Below, piece by piece: positions 48,368 through 61,400 of a stretch of DNA of 64,000 bases (position 1 is its first letter; every line of letters begins with the position of its first letter). Below the pieces are notes generated by a model. It saw only the letters and a program-made list of their open reading frames with translations, ran no database searches and was not told the DNA's origin. The stretch is from Liolophura sinensis. Its lineage: Eukaryota; Mollusca; Polyplacophora; Chitonida; Chitonidae. The stretch covers positions 25,181,501-25,245,500 of the forward strand of contig NC_088303.1 in assembly GCF_032854445.1 (NCBI RefSeq). The letters run 5' to 3'. The position numbers were made by a program, and so were the translations under genes.

Positions 48368-49368
48368 GGGTAGGTTATATCACGTAATTGAACACATATG
48401 CCTTCCGGTTACAAATACATGTATATGCTTCTAGTTTTTGTCCTTGTGTGGATAATATCTGTCTTTGGATATTACTTGTGCCGCATCTTAAACCTTTATA
48501 TTTGAATATTTGTTAAGGTACACTGCTATAGATTATCGGAGCAATAAATTTGTGTAAGAGTGAAAGAGAAGCTAACAAGTTGTGTTTGTGGCTAGGGTGT
48601 TTATCGTGATGGATTTGATTTGTAGAGGTGGCACTTCAGAACTATGCCAAGGAGTTGACGTTCTCGAATCCAGTGCTTGCTTTCCACTCTGTGTCTGTAT
48701 ATATGTCGGGCTGCAAGCGACTTATTCATTTGGCGATGACATATGGGCCTACATATGGTCTTTCAATCCATGGATGTTTTCAGTTGTAAGTTTAATCCTG
48801 ATCATGATTGACAAAGTTTTTGTTTAATGAAAATTTTAGTGAAACCTACATAGATCTCCGTCAGGCTTCCCGTCGACATATATTTGGATTATTTCATCCG
48901 TAATTAATGATGTCGTATTACAACTGGATAAAAAATCATGTCAGATATCTGTCGATGACTTACGGTTTCTTAAGTAGATTTCAATGGCTGTGTGCATTCA
49001 GAGAATGAGTAAACGCTAGTTGTAGATTAGCTTAAAAGCATTTGTCATTTCACAGAAAAAAAGAAATACATTTTGTGTTTATTGTTGCAAGGAAAGCAGC
49101 TCATTTAGTTCACTGCGAGTGATAGCAGAATCTGCTTTTTCTCAAAGGAAATGTGCAGTTGACACATAATTCCCCTAGAATGACTCACATTAAAAGAACA
49201 ATTAGATAAAACTGCATTGTTCCAAGTATGTTGTTTTTGTTTCATTCATTCAGGTGACAGCTAAAGCTCACAATGCAGAGGTTAGTTTTCACGAATTCGC
49301 CCAATACCTTCATACTTCCTGAGGTCGAACTCAACCAATCAGAGCCCAAGAAACAATGCCAGGTCAAA

Positions 49369-49407
49369 ATGGCGGACAGACAGAAGTTTGGTTATGAGCA
49401 AACTCTG
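49369..49407 (+). CDS. CLCN2-like: ClC-2-like exon 1 with start codon
   Basis: Thirteen codons, [13 protein letters not shown], ending with the YEQTL shared with vertebrate ClC-2. Start context TCAAAATGGCGGAC also fits the YY1 promoter motif. Donor CTG|GTAGGT, phase 0. Confidence 0.9.
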
Positions 49408-52400
49408 GTAGGTGTTGTTTCACTTTGATTTTACGAGGTGGTCATTCACAAATGTTAATGTCAGATGTTTTGGTAATAGGTATAGTATTTGTGTCTCTGC
49501 TAGTACCTGCCATGTCGTCCAAAACAGAGTAGTTTTGTCAGTAGAAACGTTAATAGGTCACGCTGTCAGCTGTTTCATCTCACTAGTGTTTACAATGCGG
49601 CGATTAAGGCCTCTCTTTAATAGTTCAGCTCCTCGCTGATTTCTTTTTTGGCGACCTGGCCTTATCCAGTGTGTTTGTACTTCATTTGTCTGTCATCACC
49701 ATCATTTTAACTTAAATGTTAATGCTAAGAAAACAAATAACGGTGTCCCAACTCGTGGCATGCCAATAATACGTGTGCTTTTATGATTTGAGTCGTGATG
49801 AGTAATTTTTTACACTTACACAAGTTAACAGGCGTGACTTTTAAGTTTTAAATTTCATTCTCTGATCGGATCCGGTAAGACTGTTCACTTCAGGTGTATC
49901 ATACTCGCGTATTAAAGTGGAGGATGGGATGACTGTGTCTAAACTATATTCTAAATGAAATGAAAACGTCAGTTGACAAAGGACAAAAGATTTTAGTCAT
50001 TAGGATCAACAATCCATCTTCCCTGTTCCATATATCTTTCTGCCGTTCAGTATCTTAATAGCTGACTTTGTTTCTTATTTTAAGCAAACATTTCTCGGTC
50101 TCTCCTTTGCCATGACATGACTGCAATATTGCTCAATTTCTCTTAATACAGTTACTTTTTATCTAAGTTTAAACAGAAATTGATTGAATGATAACACCAT
50201 GAACTGCAAGTTGGATACTGGAATATAGAAACTCTTGATAAGTTTGTATCAATTTGTTTTCACCATTGGAGTTTGGAATGCTTGACCAGTGGGCATTTCA
50301 GATATGAGACCAGTAGGCATTTCAGGGGTCCCGCAAGTTCACGCAGATATCGGCGAGACAGATGTGGGCACTTGCAAACTAACGAAAGATAACTGAAGTT
50401 ATTTCGCTGTAGCTGCTAGATTGAATATCTGTCTGTCGACTTGATGGCGCCGTTGCCACCTAACATAAAATTACATCTTTTAGCTACAATAGTTTGCGAT
50501 AGCACCCTGAGGACCCTGAAACACTGATTGGGCTTATTTCCAATGTGGGTTTATTCTAACATTTGTCTCTGTGATGTGATATTGTGTGTAATAAAATACA
50601 CACATAAATTATAATCTTGCTAATGTAAACTCTTTTAGAAAATTTTGTTTTAATGTAAAAGCATATTTCATTGGTGTTTTACTCTAAATTCATGAATATT
50701 TCACATATATGATGGAGGCCAGCATCATGGAGGGAGGAAACCGAGTAGAGCCCTGGAGAAACCCACGGCCATCCACAGATTGCAGGCAGACCTTCCCTCA
50801 TATGGCCGGAGAGGAAGCCAGCATGAGGTGGACTAGAACTCACAGCGGCCACATTGGTGAGAGGCTCCTGGGTCATTGTGCTGTGCTGGCATGCAATAGC
50901 ATAATAGTAACATGACATATAATACATGTTTATATTAATCTCCATGTATTTAATGATCATATCACTTCCCAGGTGAATGTTTGTCTAGTTAAGTACTTAC
51001 ATGTACCTAATGTCTTGAACCATTTTTCAGTTATATGGTCGTTATACAAGAGAACTCGGAACATTTGCCAAGTTTCAAGCAAAAAGATTAAAGAGAGAAA
51101 GAAAGCAGTCTGCATCTAAACCCTTTATAGAAAAATCAGGAAAATGTCAAGGGTTTTTGTGTGAGTATTTTTTTGTTTTACTTTGCCTTTGAATTGTGAT
51201 TGGGTTATCAGTGGAAAATGCCATACTCAAGAATAACATCATGGTAATGATATATATTGATCGATCAGTTATTGAGAATTATAGGAGGTATATGTAGGTG
51301 TACTCCCAGTGATGTATAAAGTGTAGGGATTCATGGTTTGGGTGTACATGTAAATGTTGTCTCAGGCATAATAAATTGATTGATCTGCGAAAAGCACTGA
51401 AAAGAAAAAAAGAAAGGAAAAAAACTGAGAAATATGGTAAATGACCTAAAATTTTGTCAATGAGTACATGTAAGTTGCATGTTTTGCTAGATTTCTGAAA
51501 GTTCTATTCTATGAAAGATTATTTGAGGTTTGTTTGGAGGGTACAATGATATGCTACTAGAATATGGAAGTTTTGGCACCAAAAGTAATCTTACATGACA
51601 TTCATTTGTCTACATGTATGAAAATGCACTTTTGGGCGTGGAATTTAACATTAAATTTACAGTAAACTGAACTTGAATTTTCTGAAGAGAACATTTACAG
51701 CTTTCAGGGAAAACTACATGTACACTGTAGAAAGCAATTCTGTAATAGAGTGAAAGATAAGTTTTTGGGTTTTCAGTGTAAACTTAAAGTTTTTATGGCA
51801 GAAAAGTTAATAGTAATGTAAATTATATAAGTACATTACATGCAGTATATTTACATGATTATCCAGTGATAGTAGCATCAAACTGGAAGTGATAATTCAT
51901 AGAACCAAATTCATGCCATATCTGAATCTCTTCAAGTTAACTGAACATTCTATTCTAAATCATAATTTTTATCTCCTTACTAGGTTTAGGAACACATTCA
52001 GTTCAGTTCAAATCAAGCTTTGTTCATAGTTATTTTTTTAAATGATAAATCTAATGTCTTGTGCTACCAACTTTATGTATTTCACCAATGAAAAACCAAT
52101 CGTAAAAACAATGATTAAAATACTGTAAAAAAGCAGCAACCAGCAAAGTGTATGTGGGGATCACTTAGGTAGTTAATTACCTAAAATTTTGCTGAAAATT
52201 ACATCTTTTTAGAGGCAAATAAATTTCATAAGATGTTACTTTGATGCTGAAGCTTACATTTTCCACTAGGATGTGATTTTTACCTTCCAAACAAATCTCA
52301 AAACACCTTTTTTAAGATGACTAGATCTTTCAAATTCAGGCAAAATATGTAACGTAGCATAATGGAGAAAATTTTAGGTCATTTACAGTATTTGGTAGAA

Positions 52401-55400
52401 ACAATTAAGTAAGATGGAGTGTGAGATAATATTCTGTGAAATGTTAAACATTACAAAGGGCTTGTAAATGTGCGTATATATTTAAATACATACACATGTA
52501 TATACAATGTGCACAATCCAACTGAAACAGAATTTTAATTTCACTCTGTAATAATCTGTTGTTATGCTTGAACCTTGTTTCTGTTGTCATTTCAAGATTA
52601 TTTTTTCTTTTCTTTGTTTTTTTTTTTAATACACAAAAAGTATGATATTATTAGTTAAGGTGGGGCACCCAGGTAAAATGTAACAAAATGGTGTGATTTC
52701 ACTGATTTGTCTCTGATAAATCAAAAATGTTTGATTTAGGGCAAGGTGGAAAAGCATGAAATATTTGTCCTGAGTCAAGGAATGATTTGCTGTGCTGAAA
52801 ATGTATATTTACATAGTGCCTTGAAGAGTTTGAAGTAAGTCATAATGACAGTTTTACCATATGTTCAGAATTCGACAGTCTGATTTTTTTTTCAGCTAAT
52901 GTCTTCTCTAGATATTAATACAGGTGTTAACTCTCAGACCATACGTCTACATTTGTACTCCGATAGTGTTGAGGTTATGTGAAGTTCAGGCTTTCAGTTA
53001 CATTGTCTGCATCAATAAGGACATACCTAGCTTGTCTACGCTGAGCAGTCAGTGTGACAGCTATTGTGCAATTCTATGTAGCTGTTTGGTCTTGGTGTAC
53101 CTCAGTCCTCTTCGTATTGAATACCGGTTTTAGTGAAGTAAATTCAGGTGTGCCTAGAAATGTACCTAAATTGCCCTTTCTCCTATTTTTGGGTAGTTTA
53201 GTATCTTAGCTGAACTTTTTTTGGCTTGATTTCTTACATTTTATGAATGTAAAGATCTCATTTCCTAAATTTGGTAGATTTAGAATATGAAGAACAATTT
53301 CAGGAATATTACATTTTATTACGTAATATTCTTTTTTAAGCTAAGTATAAAATTCTTCAGAATGGTGTTTAACAGTAATGAAATAAATCAGATTTTTTTT
53401 AAAGCTTAGCTTAGTAAACAATGATGAATTGAAACAAGGCAGCCTAGAATGTTTGTGTTAAACGTTAGGGCAGGCTTTATTGTGGAAAGACATCCCGCAG
53501 CATCGTGTAAGAAAAAGCCTGCAGGTCAGTGTTTGATCCAGTGATGTTTGAAATGTTCACTGTGCCATTGCTGTGTTCGGAAATAACATCAGCAGATCTG
53601 GCCTGTCATGCTGTCTGCTCACCTCTTTACTTAACACTGCGGTTATCCAACCAATATGGTATAACACTGGATTATAAATAGGCTCTCTTCACGGAGTTCT
53701 CTTTAAATGACAAACAAAACAGGCTGTGTGAGATTAAACGTTAGGCCAGACTTTCTTAATGTTTCTTCTTTACATTAAGCTGGCTCAGTTGATGAATCTG
53801 CACGACAGATACTTTCTTTTAGATCAAGTAATTCTTTGTCTGATACTGTGCAACCCAAGCAGCATGCGTCTATAGGTTGTATTCTGTAACATATAAAATG
53901 TTAGCAATGTGTCAAAAATAGATCACTGAAATGAAATGCTTTTAAAGTATTCACAAAATACACGTGCATAATTGATTGCATCATGTACTGATATACTGTG
54001 CTCTTGTTGTAGAGGTACATGTGTGTGGTACACGATTGTGGTCAAAATTTGGCTTTCATTATTTCTACAGCAAAATTACAGCAAAATTTCCCAAAGCTGT
54101 TAGTAGCCTACATTATATCCATTAACCAGAGTTTCAGTTTGGTTCTATGAATATATCTATCAGGAATGCCACAGTCATGAGAAAAATATAATTCTATGAG
54201 TATCACTTCCAATTTGGTTCTATGAATATATCACTTCCAGTTTGTATGTGATTTGTATCAGGAATGCCCCAGTCATGAGAAAAATATAATTGTCATAGAT
54301 ACATGTAAATGCTCCAGTTATGAATTGCTGAAGAAAAGTGTGCAGTTTTGGAAAAAATTTTGAATTTTTTATCTGAGCATCAACATGTATTATGAGATAT
54401 TCATCGGATGAATGGTGGACGTTAATTTGCTTGTAATTCTCATCAGTTGGGGAAATTTCTGAGCTGCACTGGAAAATGAGATAATGGTTTCTTCAGATTT
54501 TGTTATTTTGTGGTAGAAGTCATCAATTATTGTCGATAGAGTACCTCTTTGAGGTTTATTTCTGTGAATATATCTCATGCAGTTTGATTCATTGAGTATC
54601 ACTTCCAGTTCGATTTTATGAGTAGCTCATGCATATTAGTTCTGTGAGTACATGTGGAGTATATCCCACGCAGTTTGGTTCTGTGAATGCATGTACAGTA
54701 TATCTCATGCAGTATGGTTCTATGAATACATGTACAGTATATCTCATGCAGTTTGGTTCTATGAGGTTCACTTCCAGTTTGGTTTAATGACAGTCATGTC
54801 CAGTTTGGTTCTATGAGTTTCTCATTTGGTAAGGTTCTATGAGTATCTCATCCAGTTCAGTTCTGTGACTATCACTTCCAGTTGGGTTTTGTGACTATCA
54901 CTTCCAGTTTAGTTCTATGAGTATCACTTCCAGTTTGGTTCTATGAATATATCACTTTCTGTTTGGTTCTATGAATATATCACTTTCAGTTTGGTCCTAT
55001 GAGTATATTACTTCCAGTTTGGTTCTATGAATATATCACTTCCGCTTTGGTTCTATGATTTGTCACTTTCAGTTTGATGCTACATGTATGGGTAAACCTC
55101 CAGTTTGTTTCTTTGAGTTTCACTTCCAGTTTGGTTCTGCGAATATATCACTTGCAGTTTGGTTCTGTGAATATATCTCATCCAGTAACATTCCGTGAGT
55201 GCATGTATTTTATCCAATTTGGGTAGGTGTGTCTTGAAATTGTATAGGTGTATATGTGTCTCATTCATTTTGATTCTACATGTTGGAGTATATTTACCTT
55301 CCTTCCAGTCTGGTTTTCTGAGTACCGTATCTCAGTTTAATTATCTGTAGTATCTCTAAGTTTGGTTAGTGCATGTATCTTATTCGTTGCTGTTCTGTTA

Positions 55401-58400
55401 GTACAAATTTTGGATATTTACACCCGTCTTTCAGATTCAGAAAGCAATGCTTGCTCCCTGGATACTTTCTAGGTTAGAACTCTGTAGGTAAGCAGAAAAG
55501 TGACTTGTCTTGGCCTTGGTGTCCATGTTCTTTGGGAATGCCATAGACCTAAGGTCATTTTTCAGTCTTGTGAGTGTCCGCCAGCCATGAGGGGTCTGTC
55601 ACGACTTAGCCCGGAATCTCTATTCAAATCTAAATTCATCCACATCAGCGTGTTAATCAGAGATATTTACAATGCGTCTCACTACAGAATTTCATAGTGC
55701 ATTTTTTTTCTACCTTATTTTCTGCTCTCTAGACGTTGCCCAAGTTGCACATGAGGGATTTGTTATTGTCAATCTGAGGGTCTTGTTGACAATTTATTTG
55801 AGTTGCTGTTTGTAATGTATTTGTAGAAATTGATTTATGGCATATTTAGAAGATACAGAACATGATCAAAAGTATTGAATTCTGCTTAGTTTGTTTGCTA
55901 ATGCTGTCATTTTCAAATTATATGATATCCCAGGGCTACACAATTAAAATCAGACAGAATTAATTTCTGCTCTGCCTAAAAAAATAACTCAAACACTTTT
56001 GATCTCTGTGTCAAAATCAGGTTTACATAACTACCGAATCTACTGCCAAACCCCAGATCATTGTTAAAGGCATTACTGTACACTGAAATGTCATCTGATG
56101 TACATCCGGATGTTCACAATATGTAGACAGCAGATGTCATATTATTGTCTTTCCATAATTGTAGATCATACAGTTTTTGTGACATGTGTATTTTGCTTAT
56201 TGTTTAGTGGCTGTGTAGTGTTTAGTGGCTGTGTAGTATTTAATGGCTGTGTAGTGTTTAATGGCTGTAGCAGGAGCATCAGACCCTGACAGCCCGTTAG
56301 CATGATTGCCACATGGAAATACTGTATTAAAATTTGCTTGCCAGTGGAAATATAAGTCATAATAATTACATTTATTCAGTAATAGGTGTGTAATCAACCA
56401 GTTAAGTATTTTTAATATATACGAGAGATTACTTTATGCATTGACTTCAGAATATTTCCATGTTTTCAGACTGTTGACTGCATTCACGCATGAGATCTCT
56501 AATTGCTTTTAATTTGTCTTTTGAGCTTGAAATTCTTTGCTTCAGCTTTTTTTTTTTGTTCATCTTTTTATTTTTTATATTATTTCTTTCTTTATTTACT
56601 TTTATATACCTACATGTATAGGTTTGTTGATAAATTTATAGGCATTGTAATTCTTAAACCTTTTCGCATATTTGCTAGGTGTTTATTCAAGCATATTCTG
56701 AAGGCATTATTTTGTGTAAACTCGTAAAATTATACTTATTGGTGAAGCCCTTAAGTATCTTCAAGTTTAAATGTTGCGGGATTAAAGCTTTGTGTTTGTA
56801 CATGTACACATTTTGCATTAAATGTGCGTGTACTTCACAACCATTGTCTCTATCATTGATACATGTATTTGGTCGCAATGATGTATTTCCTGGTTTGAGG
56901 CCACAAGCCAGATCCGGTGTAAGATGAACTGATGGGAGTGGGTGAGCAAAGTCAGAGTGGGTGGGCATGGGGAAGTGGGGAAGCTAAGCCCAGCCTGAGG
57001 ATAGTTGTCATCTCACTGACCTGGAACAGTTCTGATAAGTGGTCGGGGGTAGGGTTATTAAACTTCACAGTGCATGCTAATCTTCTATCTGATCCTCTGT
57101 CCCAGCTGGACAGACTACACTGCTTAACCACAGGATTACTGATACACGCTGCTAGACATAGGAAAATGACAAGCCGCAATTTAAATCTGCCCTTAATTAA
57201 TTACTCCTTGATATTATTGCCTTTATGCAGATTCTTTTCTTAGCATTACATACACATTTCATATAGAGAGTATATTTTCTATATTTCTGTCATTAATTTT
57301 CATTTTTTGTTTGTTTATTAATCTCTGATGTTTTACATTTTCCATTTGAATAAATTCAAAGTGGAACATGGAAAGTTCCAAGCAGTAGATTTGGTTCTGT
57401 TTTTAGCTGATGTAATCTTGGCCAGACATGCTCAGCAAGACAGTAGTCATGCCACATATTTAATGGCAAATATTTGGGGTAAGCATTAATGGCAGAAGGA
57501 TGAAAAAATTACAATTGAGACTAAAAGTATAGGTACATATGTATATGTAAACCCTGTATGTGTTTATTTTTTGGAAAAAATTTTCAAAGTCTGAAATGCA
57601 GATACTTCTAAATTCTCAATATATTGAGGGGCCTCCGTGGCTCATTTGGTTAGCGCACTAGCGCAGCGTAATGACCCAGGAGCCTCTCACCAATGTGATC
57701 GCTGTGAGTTCAAGTCCAGCTCATGCTGGCTTCCTCTCCGGCCGTAAGTGGGAAGGTCTGCCAGCAACCTGCGGATGGTCGTGGGTTTCCCCCGGGCTGT
57801 GCCCGGTTTCCACCCACCATAATGCTGGCCGCCGTCATATAAGTGAAATATTCTTGAGTACGGCGTAAAACACCAATCAAATAAATAAATAAATCAATAT
57901 ATTGACTGCTGAGCATTTTCCTGATGTATCAAAAAAAAAGTAACAAGATGTTGAGTTTTGTAATTGCCTTTCTGCCTTAATAGCTTTGATATGTACATGT
58001 GTACATTTAATGTTTTGTTACAGCCATTGGCTGTGTTTTAGACAATTAACAATTCTGTTGATGATGGCATTGTTGGTTTCTCTTAATGCCTGTATAATCA
58101 ATTGTTGTAGTGTTATAGGTTAACAAATTTGGCAACATGGATTGTGTGTATGACTGGAGGACTAGATGTGAGGTGTTGAATACTGGGAGGGGTTGTGTGT
58201 ATGACTGGGGGCTAGATGTGAGGTGTTGAATACTGGGAGGGGTTGTGTGTATGACTGGGGGCTAGATGTGAGGTGTTGAATACTGGGAGGGGTTGTGTGT
58301 ATGACTGGAGGACTAGATGTGAGGTGTTGAATACTGGGAGGGGTTGTGTGTATGACTGGAGGACTAGATGTGAGGTGTTGAATACTGGGAGGGGTTGTGT

Positions 58401-61400
58401 GTATGACTGGGGGGCTAGACGTGAGGTGTTGAATACTGGTAGGGATTGTGTGTGACTGGGGGAGAGATGTGAAGTGTTGAATACTGGGAGGGGTTGTGTG
58501 TATGACTGGGGGCTAGATGTGAGGTGTTGAATACTGGGAGGGGTTGAGATTTAGCTCTTTGCAGTTATGTAATCATTGATACACCCAAATAAAACAGCAA
58601 TGCAGGCCATATTGTTGCATTCTGCCTGGGTTCATTTCGAGTCCACATCATTTTCAGTGCAATCATAAATATTTATATGGAATATTAACACACTTTAAGT
58701 ATTGAACTGTGGTGTATTGAAACTTTTGTGTCATAATTGGGGATTTATTTCCACTGGTGAATTTTAAAAAGCTCCAGAGCCTTATGTAGAGAAAAACTTT
58801 AAGGTTCAGAACCTGAACTTTAAAGCTTATACTGAGACTCTTGCATAAAAGAATTTTCAAAGAACACAAAGTTGATGCTTTGTGAGAACTTTGTGAATGA
58901 AAGAATTTGTATGAAAACTAAACTTTCTATTGGTTAATCATCATATTTTGTTCAATTTATTTGTCATTTTGAATACAGCTTGGTTAGTTTAAGTGTCTAA
59001 CAGAACCTAAGTGTTTTCCAAAACTAAAATGGCTCTATATTTATATATACCTGAGCTTACTTGTATATTGTGTAACGGAATGTATTGCATTTGCATGTTG
59101 GCATGAAGGCAACTGTCATTGAAAATTACTTCCCCATGATTTTTACTATAAATTTTTTGAGGGCTAGGCTGAAAGTCTTATCATTTGACCATAAACAGAA
59201 CATGTGCTTGTATTCACTTCTACCAGTCTAAATTGTATGATGTTGTTGGTATAAAATTACATAAGCTTTCCAGTGGAAAGTAATGCATATTATTTGTGTG
59301 TGTACAATGTGACAGATATACAAAGCAACAACAACACAAGCTTGCCAAATCATACACTAGTATGTATACTACAGTACTACACATGTATTGTTGTAGATGG
59401 AGGAAATATATACCTTATGTACTTTGACATTAACATATTTTCTTCTGAATGAGTTTCATAGAAATTTGTGTATATGGAACAAAAAAAAAAGATCATTTAA
59501 ATAATTCATTTTCATTGTTTAAGGTAAACTGTGACATACATGAAATGCAGTGGTAAGGCTTGCTTACATAAGATATTCAGTCAAAAGGCATGCAGCTAGA
59601 TTGAGCTGAGAGAAGTGGGAATATCTCTCATCAAATCTGGTTTACTTGGAATTTCACTAAAAACTTATTCCTAAGCCCTAGTTTTGTGGCCTGTATTGTA
59701 TGAAACATGGCACTAAGCCATAATCTTTCATTTTTCTGAAACAGGTTTTTGAAAATTGACTACTTTCGGTATATGGGAAAATGTGTGTCATACTTATGTG
59801 CGCAGTCTCTTCTTACCGTTTGGGATTTACTTTTAAATCTTGAAGCCTTCTGGAATTCCTAACTCACTGTTACATAAATGTACATGCATATGGTACATAG
59901 CAACTAATCTTTAGACTGACTTTGATGGAGGACAAACGTTCAAGTTTTCATAATACTGGATATGATCCACATGTATTCAAAAGGGACAAAAAACCAAAAC
60001 AAAACAAAAAAAAATCATTTACATGTAAAGAAGTTTACATCTAGGCAGAACTTCAAAAAGATTTATTTATTGTTTAATTTCATTGTTTAATGCCATACTT
60101 ACAAATTTTTCTCTTAAGTTATATAAACAGCTAGTTTTGTAGGTGAAACTCACCTGAAAGCCCAGGGTAAACCACTGACCTATGGCAAGTTACTGTCACA
60201 CTTTCTCACATGTTGCATATAGACTTAATGCCATTATAGGTGGAAAGCAAGTGTTCTTCAACAAGTGTGTAAGACTGTGCAAACAGCTCTGGTTGAACAG
60301 AAAAGGAAGTGGATGGTGGGGCATTAGAGTACATGTAGCTATGAACCAAGATTCTGTTGAAACTGTTGATTGGCAGGTTCATCTATGAGAAGAAGTCTGT
60401 AAAGTTTAATGGTATTAAATCATTTATACAGGGCATTACAATTTTTTGTGGCTTTTTGTAAAACCATTGGTGGCCAGATATATGATCGATCATTCCTGCA
60501 TCTTGTCAGTAGTGCTTTTTCTAAAGCTTAAACCTACTTAAAAGTCTTAACCAAGCTACATGTTTTTTCATGAAATTCTGTTGAAATAATTCGTAGTATG
60601 GCATGGGTTGTGTCGAAATAGAACACTCCTGTGCGTGCACATAATGTCATTTTTAGTGAAAGGAATAGGGAAACTTCAAAGATGAAATATAAAATATTTT
60701 CTATGGTTTCTTTCAGTACACTGTGCTGCTCTGCGGGATGTGGTATTTTTTCGTCTTGGAGAAGACTGGATTTTCCTGGCTGTGCTGGGCATTATAATGG
60801 CTCTGCTCAGCTTCGGCATGGATTTTGTTATAGAGAAATGTCAGGAAGGTATGATTTTTGCATGATATACAGTGTTGTTCCAAACATAACATCTCTGTCT
60901 TCTAGATAAATTATAGTGTCACGCATATAATATATGGCTGATTGAGGAGGTGTCCATCAGACGCAAGTAATTGACTATATCTGTGGATGTGTGTCACATA
61001 ACGTATTTCACCAGAAGTTTGGTATCAAGTAAACATGTGCTCACAGACCTGTAAAACAGCAGATAATAGTTTGTTTTAGTGAAAATCTCTACCATGTGTG
61101 TACTCCTCTACCTGATTAATAATTCTGGTTTGTTTCAGCTAAAATCTGGTTATACAAAGAGCTGTCTTTCTCCTTACCGCTGCAGTTTGTGGCCTGGGTG
61201 TCATACTCCATTGTTTTCATCCTCTTTGCTACTGGGTTTACTCATATCGTCTCCCCACAGGCTATAGGTAAGCGCCTCTAGATACAACACGATCTATGAG
61301 GCATAGATTACCCCACTGTTGTGATGTGGGGCTGGTTATAGTGGGTTAATAATTGAAATAATTATTATAATTAAAAGTGTAAGATGATAAATCAGGTATG

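Larger units (their letters stand above)
39460..49368. other. 3' untranslated region and intergenic region
   Basis: About 9.9 kb between the p53-family stop and the ClC start. It has homopolymer runs (24 T at 41372, 20 C at 47504), SINE copies at 42900, 44965 and 46902, one MITE-like copy at 48161, two YY1-like ATGGCG sites (41269, 46353) and two small open frames (44334-44516, 46353-46487). No conserved gene is recognised. Confidence 0.7.
51161..60716 (+). other. Large ClC intron 2 filled with repeats
   Basis: About 9.6 kb without recognised exons. Contains two MITE-like copies, a degenerate array (54130-55400), an 18-bp tandem (56201-56270), a young SINE (57628-57893), a 50-bp minisatellite (58139-58546) and an old SINE copy (60058-60240). 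Confidence 0.75.
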
